Source: Hepatocystis sp. ex Piliocolobus tephrosceles (lineage: Eukaryota > Apicomplexa > Aconoidasida > Haemosporida > Plasmodiidae). From it: DNA of 14,076 nucleotides. Under the pieces are notes generated by a model, which saw only the letters and a program-made list of their open reading frames with translations, searched no databases and had not been told where the DNA came from. The position numbers and the translations under genes were made by a program. The DNA is taken from assembly GCA_902459845.2 (NCBI GenBank), contig CABPSV020000228.1:1-14076 (forward strand), in the 5' to 3' direction. Position 1 is the first letter of the stretch, and every line of letters begins with the position of its first letter. Positions 9,501-14,076 of this stretch are shown here, piece after piece.

Positions 9501-9930
9501 TACAGTTACTGTTTATGTTTATTGTTATACTTCTGTTTGTATGGTCACACGTGTTAACATATTTATTACACACACAGTCATTATCACTATTATTATAAAA
9601 ACTATTAGTTTCTTTTTTATTTTTTTTATTATTATTTATCAATAAATCATTGTATACACTCAAATTGTTACTACTATAATCTACATTACTGTTATTACTA
9701 TTATTACTGTTATTAACTTTTTTAATGTTTTCACAATCTGTTAGACTCTCTTTTTGTAAATTCAAATTTGTATTGTAAATATTAGCTTGCTTGTTTGTAT
9801 TTTTATCATCAACCTCTTCTTCCATCATGTTAACCATATTATCATTTACTGTGTCTTTATCAAAATTATTAAAATTTTCACTATCTATTGTAAAATGTCC
9901 GTTTCGTTTGTACGATTTCTTATTTGTCAT
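6538..9930 (-). CDS. Inositol polyphosphate kinase (IPK/IP6K family)
   Basis: An 1130-residue protein. The IPK-family fold is recognisable in pieces. The N-lobe spans about 405-450 (LTGT 411-414, IYKV with Lys428, Glu437 in EAKFY), followed by FLSYLVDNKLIPKFY near 620-635. The inositol-phosphate motif D-x-K-x-G is DLKLG at 820-824. LGFRI lies at 920-924, STSLL at 1040-1044 replaces the SSSLL motif, IDF (Asp1061) binds metal, and Asp1088 precedes FGINNLIKI. The family phosphorylates inositol phosphates or makes pyrophosphates such as IP7 in cytosol or nucleus; the substrate cannot be decided here. Oddities: the Pro of P-x-x-x-D-x-K-x-G is Gln816, and the usual DFAH is DFTY. About 365 residues of low-complexity sequence split the N-lobe from the DxKxG motif, and the N-terminal 400 residues hold Cys-rich and Lys-Gln repeats. 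A short A-rich leader precedes the ATG. Convergent with the MORN gene, divergent from the TAF-like gene. Confidence 0.88.
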   Translation of the reverse strand: MTNKKSYKRNGHFTIDSENFNNFDKDTVNDNMVNMMEEEVDDKNTNKQANIYNTNLNLQKESLTDCENIKKVNNSNNSNNSNVDYSSNNLSVYNDLLINNNKKNKKETNSFYNNSDNDCVCNKYVNTCDHTNRSITININSNCTSNCTSNCTNSCASNCTNSCASNCASNCTSNCTNSCVSNCTNNCVSNCTNNCTRNCTSNCTSHKCKENKNMILENDEKEKRSDISQCKNEKLYCDDFLYSDFKPMYECYINSLAKNNYASSAYASSSYDSSYNSNCYNNCPSNLVFCNISKECTMEDNRVINCECSDKQKCINNLKKQNLKKQNLKKQNLKKQNLKKQNLKEQNLKKQNLKKQNLKEQNDLNCNFNNSTSCDSKDDNVTFEKYKNNEIKKIHKKKKKKILYNITNLKLTGTSIMLTNKKSNYIYKVIPFFKNGEAKFYMRTFDAYNFVRKNGINLNFNTSDYNKSEIEDINNNINKNFLKKTQLNKNTLKFVDVKSIKNESMYPCSTHIDIPTKSDTTVCLNTPNTNEEKQEGIKKIHMNNDKIGSDKIGSDKIGSDKIGSDKIESDKIESDKIESDKIGSDKTGSDDKNTIYDLNDTIKSNEKINLTCDNVFLSYLVDNKLIPKFYNIVPVFKCVNNNQQMGKKKKKKIIIKNKPDNIQHDSSTSVQHAIPTNTKNLYFIDKDNLNNKLYVGVHSDSCTDKLNGIAKSNIPTEVNKNNLLSEENKSDNSFGENRGSHSGMESQSNNANYSGVDSQLKNANHSGCECCPTSKQSDVEKWEIGNLYDVKHRNMNEILFALRLKKICKKIKQCDQQLLDLKLGYNTLKDNDLLFNKDLYEKMELLNISEKEKYANNWSKMKKEIKYLHKNSNDQQIVYISPNDLKLPNCFSQYDKNEIYSFLKSCKQEITSVKTTQRTLGFRICSLIYYINYNKILKDAQINDFYYDYILKNNIIHLQKLENMEKIKKYSKIKKVTIKECYDKKKNRLKINREIGLKLSEDQVLYFLILFLKNIVQTILSKLLKLKIWLEQQRLYSFCSTSLLIIYNKNNPFFCDIKWIDFTYAFEHSDVFNKKEILPVPNQTLNMDIIFGINNLIKICKTVFSDQNVPPFILFVPTENVLVEKEISAE
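7631..7702 (-). repeat. Coding 36-bp direct repeat
   Basis: Two full 36-base copies plus a partial third (cctgaatg, 7703-7710) encode a 12-residue degenerate unit (SG-D/E-SQ-NAN-H/Y) near residues 744-767 of the kinase. It falls in the insert that separates the N-lobe from the DLKLG motif. Confidence 0.75.
8164..8298 (-). repeat. Coding 15-bp repeat (DKIGS x9)
   Basis: Nine perfect-period 15-base units encode DKIGS (x4), DKIES (x3), DKIGS, DKTGS at residues 545-589. The block is charged and probably disordered, inserted inside the kinase domain. Confidence 0.95.
8845..8979 (-). repeat. Coding 15-bp repeat (LKKQN x9)
   Basis: Nine 15-base units encode LKKQN (seven copies) and LKEQN (two copies) at residues 318-362. 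A regular five-residue period with Leu once per unit does not match a heptad coiled coil, so an extended or disordered basic segment is more likely. It lies between the Cys-rich region and the kinase N-lobe. Confidence 0.95.
9316..9507 (-). repeat. Coding 12-bp repeat with Cys every fourth residue (x16)
   Basis: Sixteen gapless 12-base units encode tetrapeptides of the type N/S-C-T/A/V-S/N (one ends in Arg) at residues 142-205, with Cys invariant at position 2. Eleven units read NCT. Further cysteines lie on both sides (for example DCVC near residue 118 and CSDKQKC near 308-314), so residues about 115-315 are Cys-rich overall. The unit varies at single bases that change Thr to Ala or Val and Asn to Ser, but never the Cys. 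Confidence 0.95.
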
Positions 9931-10194
9931 TCTTCTTTTTTTTTTTTCCTTTTTTTTTTATTTTTTCCTTTTTTTTATTTTTATTTTTTATTATTACTTC
10001 ACACACAAATATGCTTGTATAAACATATAAAATGTGTATATATGTAAATGTGTTAACATAAATGCCAGTAAATATAAGTGTGAATTTTGTGTGTGTATGT
10101 ATGTGTAATTTTATAAAAAAAAAAAAAAAAAATATTTAAAAAATAAAATAAAATGTAACGTTTTTTTAGTTTTTTTTTTTTTTTTTAAATACAG

Positions 10195-10220
10195 ATAATG
10201 TAAGATTTATCTTATATTAT
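10195..10220. other. 26-nt near-perfect hairpin
   Basis: Twelve-base arms (10195-10206 and 10209-10220) pair completely around a TT centre; one of the pairs is G-T. It sits about 265 bases upstream of the kinase ATG, flanked by T-runs, and is followed by the unusually GC-rich sequence ctcgcgtcg (10229-10237). It could be a 5' UTR hairpin of the kinase transcript or a protein-binding palindrome. Confidence 0.6.
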
Positions 10221-10813
10221 GACATTTTCTCGCGTCGTATAATATTATTTTTTTTTTTTTTTTCCCTTTTAATTATGAAAAAATAAAATAACTTTTCATT
10301 TGTTTACAAAAAAAAAAAAAAAAAAAAAAAAAATATATAATGAACACGTAATAAAAAGGAAAAAAAAAATGTTATATGCATTACGTATATATATATACAT
10401 TATTTTTTATGAAATAAATTTTTTTTTTTTTATAAATAATACATTTTTTTTAAAAAAAAATTTGTTCTTCTGTTATAAAATATTTTTTGGTACCATGTTT
10501 TTTTTAATGTTTAACATAGCTGAATTTTATTTTTAGTTTTACTTTATGTTTTTTCATTTATTCTATTTTTTAAAAAATGTAGATGTTGTGCTTGTTATTG
10601 TGTGTTACAATTTTATAAATTTTAGTATTTACATATACATCATATACATATATATATATATATATATATGCATATATTTTAGTTAATAAGAATTATTTTC
10701 TGTTTTTAACAAAAGCGAACTTATTTTTTTTTTTATTAAATGTTATTATAAAGTTTTATGTTCAGTCTTATGTGACAGTATATGAATTTATGTGATTATA
10801 TACAGCCACATAC

Positions 10814-10847
10814 AACCTTATACAACTTTTTACAGCCATATAAGGTT
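10814..10847. other. 9-bp inverted repeat, 16-nt loop
   Basis: Perfect arms aaccttata (10814-10822) and tataaggtt (10839-10847) fall in a moderately GC-richer patch that also carries a direct repeat tacagccaca/tacagccata. Function unknown; it may be a transcript hairpin. Confidence 0.45.
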
Positions 10848-10963
10848 AATTTATACATCCCATATATACATTTGTAAGTTTTGTCATATATATATATATA
10901 GTTAACATTTCAAATTAATGTTTATGTTGTGCTATTGATTGTTTTATACTGTCATTTTGGATG

Positions 10964-10967
10964 TACA

Positions 10968-11007
<40 letters not shown>

Positions 11008-11011
11008 TGTA
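10964..11011. other. 48-bp perfect palindrome with TA core
   Basis: The left end tacatgca and the right end tgcatgta are exact reverse complements around a (TA)n core, so all 48 bases are self-complementary. G-T pairs allow two more steps outward. It lies roughly midway between the two divergent starts, so cruciform extrusion or paired binding of a TGCATG-recognising factor is conceivable. Confidence 0.75.
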
Positions 11012-11141
11012 TGCACAATTTTTAAACAATTTAATGTTTTTACTATAAATAACGAAATGATGATATCTATAAACTGAGATGCGTTATTATTAAAGAGCAA
11101 TAAAAAAAAAAGTGTATGTAGATATATATACATACTTTTTT

Positions 11142-11174
<33 letters not shown>

Positions 11175-11532
11175 TCGTTATTTCTTAATGTTCATTTTTT
11201 TTCTTTTAAATTTTTTTATTTAACAAACAAGGAATGACTATAATAAGGATATAACTTAAAAATGGCAAAAATAAATTTATACAAGTAACAAGTGGAAAAA
11301 AAAAAAAAAAAATTTTAAACTATTATAAAAAAAAAAAGTTAAAAGAGCTCTAAATAATTATAAAATGCTACAAATAATGATGAACAAAATTATAAAGTTA
11401 TAAAAAATTATAAAAATTGTTTTTTTCATTTTGTGAAAAAATTAAAATAAAAATTTAAGAACCAAAAAAAAAAATATATATATATATATACTTGCATTTT
11501 TTTTTTATTTTATACATATTAACAGAATATAA

Positions 11533-11567
11533 AAACGCAAAATGTTAGAAGTCACGCTCCAAAAAAA

Positions 11568-11598
<31 letters not shown>

Positions 11599-11759
11599 CA
11601 AAACAAAACAAAACAAAATCATAGGTCGATAGACATATTGATAAAAATAGTAAGAGAGCCAATAAAAGTTAATTTATCAATTTAAAACATATTGAGGAGT
11701 GACAGAAATTGTAAAATTGTGAATGGCGTTTTCTCCATCTTGCCCCAATTGAAATATAC

Positions 11760-11760
<1 letters not shown>
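11533..11760. other. GC-richer island, candidate small RNA or short gene
   Basis: Within very A+T-rich spacer, 11696-11751 has about 40% G+C by hand count, and more G/C-rich blocks lie at 11549-11560 and 11618-11660. Pairing potential is visible: gtcac..tcc (11551-11560, two-base bulge) with ggagtgac (11696-11703), a 9-bp inverted repeat (11637-11645/11673-11681), and nested ATGG/CCAT and AATTG/CAATT arms in 11711-11752. A 47-codon plus-strand frame (11542-11685) and a minus-strand frame from 11748 (18 codons) also exist, but neither matches a family I know. G+C-rich islands in Plasmodium spacers often mark noncoding RNA genes. Confidence 0.35.
11571..11618. repeat. (AAAAC)9 pentanucleotide microsatellite
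   Basis: C recurs exactly every five bases from 11574 to 11614 in an A background, giving nine units after an A-run. It interrupts the GC-richer island. Confidence 0.9.
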
Positions 11761-11799
<39 letters not shown>

Positions 11800-11881
11800 C
11801 ATATGAATACTTATAAATGATTAGAGGTACTATTTTGTTAGGGTATGTAATAAAAATGAAACTTTTCAAAATCATATGATG

Positions 11882-11920
<39 letters not shown>
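11882..11920. repeat. A39 homopolymer
   Basis: Thirty-nine consecutive A residues about 400 bases upstream of the TAF-like gene start; a promoter-type poly(dA:dT) tract. Confidence 0.9.
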
Positions 11921-11922
<2 letters not shown>

Positions 11923-12227
11923 ACGAATATTATTTTTTTTTTAGATAAAAACTGTAAAACTGATTTAAGAACAATTTATAATATGTTTTGTTTTTATAAA
12001 ATTTTACAAAAAGCGTTTTATAACCGTTTAGTTAATTTATTACTAATTTTGATTTCTTTTGACTGACTCCTTTTCTTTTTTTTTTTTTTTACCTTATTAT
12101 AAATATGTAATAACAAGATTATTAAAAATATGAGCATATGAATATGTATATTTACGTTATCATTTATGTTTGATTTTATGTTAACTATATGTTTGCGTCA
12201 ACTTCCGCATTTATTTTATTTATGCAT

Positions 12228-12234
<7 letters not shown>

Positions 12235-12264
<30 letters not shown>
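12235..12264. repeat. (TA)n microsatellite
   Basis: Alternating TA of about 30 bases ending some 56 bases before the TAF-like start codon, followed by a T10 run. It lies in the proximal promoter or 5' UTR of that gene. Confidence 0.85.
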
Positions 12265-12266
<2 letters not shown>

Positions 12267-12320
12267 TTTTTTTTTTTTGTTTGTTATTTTTTGTAAAAAC
12301 ACTCGAATGTAAATTCCAAT

Positions 12321-13400
12321 ATGAGTAACGCACTATCATGCAAAAATAATAAGCCTAAATCGATTGAGAAAATTTATTGTAACCCGTTCACCAATTCTAA
12401 AGAAGATTATTATAATGAAAAAACACAACGAATAATATGTTCTATAATAGCTAGTAAAAACATTAAAAAAATAAACCATGCAAGTTTTGATTTATTATTT
12501 CATTTTTTTATGAAAATAATAAATATAATTGGAGTAAATTGTCATAAATTTTCTTCTTTAAGAGGTAGTGTAGTAGTAAATTATATTGATATAAAATATT
12601 GCCTAAAATTAGCTTTTAATAGTTTATATAATGAAATATATATGTTAAAAGATTATAATAGTTTATTTAAAAATGTTTTATTTGATTTTATTAATCAAGA
12701 TGAAAGAATTAATAAAAATCATAATTATATTAATGTTATACAAAATTCTTATTTATTTTATAAACAATTATGTATGAAAAAAAAAGAGTTTTATGAGTCA
12801 ATTAATGATTTTACAAATGCTAATTATTTTAATTTAGGCAATTCTTCGTCTAATGAAAATGTAAATGTTCTTTTCCTTGATGAAAACATTGATATTGAAA
12901 AGTATAAAGAAATTATGAAATTAAAAAAAAAATATATGCATGACCACATGCCTATTATACCATTATCTTTATATAGGAAAGAAAAAAAATTAGGATATTA
13001 TAATGAAAAAATAGAATATTACGAAGATGATGATTTTGTAGAAAAAAACTCTTCATCGACATCATCCTCTTCTTCATCATCATCTTCTTCTTCTTCTTCT
13101 TCTTCTTCATCTTTTAAAGAATCATCAGATCATTCATTAAGTGATAGTGATAATGAAAATATACATGACAATAATAAAACTAATTTTTTTAATAAACAAC
13201 AACGGCAACAAAAAAAAAATGATAGTTATTTAAATGATGAAATTGGGAATGAAAAAATTGAAGTATTAAAACTTATCCCCAAAGTGAAAGATATATATAT
13301 GCAAACTGTAAAAAATAAATACGAATTGGAACAAAATAATGAAAATATATTGAATTCGTTAAATATTTTTGATTTGCAAAATTATGAACAAAAATTGTGA
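12321..13400 (+). CDS. Histone-fold protein, probable TAF8/TAF3-like TFIID subunit
   Basis: A 359-residue single-exon protein. Residues about 34-102 have the pattern of a Bromo_TP histone fold: an amphipathic helix (QRIICSIIASKNI), a long central helix (ASFDLLFHFFMKIINIIGVNCHKFSSL) and a last helix opened by an Asp (YIDIKYCLKLAF). This matches the fold of TAF3, TAF8 and SPT7, which pair with TAF10 in TFIID or SAGA. DHMPIIPLSLYRKEK (208-222) may be a degenerate form of the proline-rich TAF8 segment after the fold. A 21-residue Ser tract (244-264, one Thr) and an acidic stretch follow; they look disordered and phosphorylatable. The expected site of action is the nucleus, at RNA polymerase II promoters. 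The start is taken at the first in-frame ATG (ccaatATGAG). No transmembrane segment or signal peptide is seen. The family call rests on pattern alone; an unrelated helical protein is possible. Confidence 0.85.
   Translation: MSNALSCKNNKPKSIEKIYCNPFTNSKEDYYNEKTQRIICSIIASKNIKKINHASFDLLFHFFMKIINIIGVNCHKFSSLRGSVVVNYIDIKYCLKLAFNSLYNEIYMLKDYNSLFKNVLFDFINQDERINKNHNYINVIQNSYLFYKQLCMKKKEFYESINDFTNANYFNLGNSSSNENVNVLFLDENIDIEKYKEIMKLKKKYMHDHMPIIPLSLYRKEKKLGYYNEKIEYYEDDDFVEKNSSSTSSSSSSSSSSSSSSSSSFKESSDHSLSDSDNENIHDNNKTNFFNKQQRQQKKNDSYLNDEIGNEKIEVLKLIPKVKDIYMQTVKNKYELEQNNENILNSLNIFDLQNYEQKL
13050..13112 (+). repeat. Coding Ser tract (21 residues)
   Basis: Tandem TCT/TCA/TCG/TCC codons encode residues 244-264 of the TAF-like protein, broken by one Thr (247). 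A run of identical TCT codons at about 13084-13106 points to trinucleotide slippage. Confidence 0.9.
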
Positions 13401-13465
13401 TGTTATATACTTAATTAACGCTGGTCATAAATAAGGAAATAAAATTTAACAGTTAACTTATAAGA

Positions 13466-13700
13466 GAAAATATATGAATTTTGGAAAAAGAAAATATATG
13501 AACTTTAAAAAAAAGAAAATATATGAACTTTGAAAAAAAGAAAATATATGAATTTTGGAAAAAAGAAAATATATGAATTTTGGAAAAAGAAAATATATGA
13601 ACTTTGGAAAAAAGAAAATATATGAACTTTGAAAAAAAGAAAATATATGAATTTTGGAAAAAAGAAAATATATGAACTTTAAAAAAAAAAAAAAAAAAAA
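13466..13700. repeat. Tandem repeat, nine 24-25-bp units
   Basis: Units begin at 13466, 13490, 13515, 13540, 13565, 13589, 13614, 13639 and 13664. All start gaaaatatatgaa, then vary as tttTGG or ctt followed by TGG, TGA or TAA, and end in an A-run; the last runs into A20 (13681-13700). Two units are 24 bases and the others 25. The period is not a multiple of three, so it is not coding. It begins 66 bases after the TAF-like stop and should lie in its 3' UTR. Confidence 0.95.
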
Positions 13701-13876
13701 CGATTTATATAAGCATTGTGGGACAGTTAATACTAAATTAAAAGTGAACTAATTATTTTGTGTGCACATGCGTATGTGTATGTTTATGCACGGGTATGCA
13801 TATGTATATATGTATACATATGTGTGTGTTTTTTTTTTTAAATATATTAAAAAAAAAAACCGTTGTATAAAAATAT

Positions 13877-13933
13877 AACTAGCCAACAAAAATAAAACTA
13901 GCCAACAAAAACAAAATTAGCCAAAAAAAACAT
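13877..13933. repeat. Three 19-bp direct repeats
   Basis: Copies start at 13877, 13896 and 13915 (core aactagccaacaaaa, with the third copy aattagccaaaaaaa). The first two are nearly identical and the third is degenerate. Confidence 0.85.
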
Positions 13934-14076
13934 TACTTTTAATATATTTTTTTAAATGTAGTACTAATTATGAATATATAATTTTCTTTTTTTATTTCAT
14001 TATACATACAAAAAAAAATTTTTTTTTTATGTGTATATTTAATTTATATATATATATATATATTTTTTTTTTTTTT

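Larger units (their letters stand above)
9931..12320. promoter_or_regulatory. Divergent intergenic region between IPK and TAF-like genes
   Basis: These 2390 bases separate two divergently transcribed genes and should hold both promoters and long 5' UTRs. Homopolymer tracts are frequent: A-runs at about 10117-10133, 10310-10333, 11297-11313 and 11882-11920, and T-runs at about 10246-10263 and 11144-11172. (TA)n tracts lie at about 10649-10669, 10971-11004, 11765-11793 and 12235-12264. Notable structured parts are listed separately. No long reading frame free of simple-sequence bias is present; the Lys/Phe-rich frame at 10300-10536 and the Tyr-Ile frames across (TA)n tracts are not convincing genes. 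Confidence 0.6.
13401..14076. other. Downstream region of the TAF-like gene
   Basis: No gene is visible in these 676 bases. They hold a tandem repeat array (13466-13700), a GC-richer patch with GTGCAC (13762-13767) and a 10-bp inverted repeat with a 4-base loop (13799-13822), a 19-bp triple repeat (13877-13933), and a terminal (TA)n plus T-run (about 14045-14076). The GC-richer patch could belong to the promoter of a gene beyond the window. Confidence 0.55.

Noticed and set aside
9313..9645. Plus-strand frame with Thr-Ser-Thr-Val repeats opposite the kinase N-terminus
   Set aside because: It is the antisense shadow of the 12-bp Cys repeat; a period divisible by three keeps all frames open.
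10300..10536. Plus-strand 78-codon frame
   Set aside because: Lacks an ATG at its start, is made of Lys, Ile and Phe from A/T runs, and has no recognisable motif.
11669..11875. Minus-strand 68-codon frame
   Set aside because: Runs through a (TA)n tract; the non-repeat ends (MILKSFIFITYPNK and GARWRKRHS) match no family I know. Kept only as part of the GC-island question.
11876..11963. C-box/D-box pair of a snoRNA (ATGATGA at 11876, CTGA at 11960)
   Set aside because: An A39 run fills the space between, with no terminal stem or guide-like sequence.
1..14076. Defence system, mobile element, toxin or CRISPR array
   Set aside because: All supported genes are eukaryotic single-copy types; repeats are microsatellites or coding slippage repeats, and no transposase, integrase or terminal-repeat pair is seen.

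Overview
The window looks like nuclear DNA of a malaria parasite (genus Plasmodium). Base composition is extremely A+T-rich. Long intronless genes carry lysine/asparagine-rich low-complexity inserts. Spacers are packed with poly(dA:dT) runs of up to about 48 bases and (TA)n microsatellites. The species cannot be fixed from the sequence alone. I see no bacterial-type operon, phage, CRISPR array, transposon, rRNA or tRNA.

Layout: (1) 1-675 is the upstream region of gene 1. (2) 676-5451 (+) encodes a 1591-residue MORN-repeat protein with eight MORN cores at the N-terminus; the region behind them resembles radial-spoke-head-10-type proteins. (3) 5452-6537 is the spacer between two convergent genes. 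It holds a T48 run, a 30-bp inverted repeat (29/30 matches), a GC-richer palindromic patch and a 10-bp-phased A-tract array likely to be curved DNA. (4) 6538-9930 (-) encodes a 1130-residue inositol polyphosphate kinase (IPK/IP6K family). Its catalytic motifs lie at the C-terminal end, and its N-terminal half holds three perfect-period repeats, including an unusual one with Cys at every fourth residue. (5) 9931-12320 is a 2.4-kb divergent promoter region with a 26-nt hairpin, a 48-bp perfect TA-cored palindrome with TGCATG-type arms, and a GC-richer island near 11533-11760 that may be a small RNA or short gene. (6) 12321-13400 (+) encodes a 359-residue protein with a probable histone fold of the TAF3/TAF8 (Bromo_TP) type and a 21-residue Ser tract. 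(7) 13401-14076 is its downstream region, with a nine-unit 24-25-bp tandem repeat and a three-unit 19-bp repeat.

The three genes do not form a pathway. Their likely roles are cytoskeleton/axoneme or membrane scaffolding (MORN), inositol phosphate/pyrophosphate synthesis (IPK) and RNA polymerase II preinitiation (TAF-like). The spacing and convergent-divergent arrangement are normal for Plasmodium. I found no clear new multi-gene system. The strongest leads are the Cys-ladder repeat in the kinase and the DNA/RNA structure elements in the spacers.
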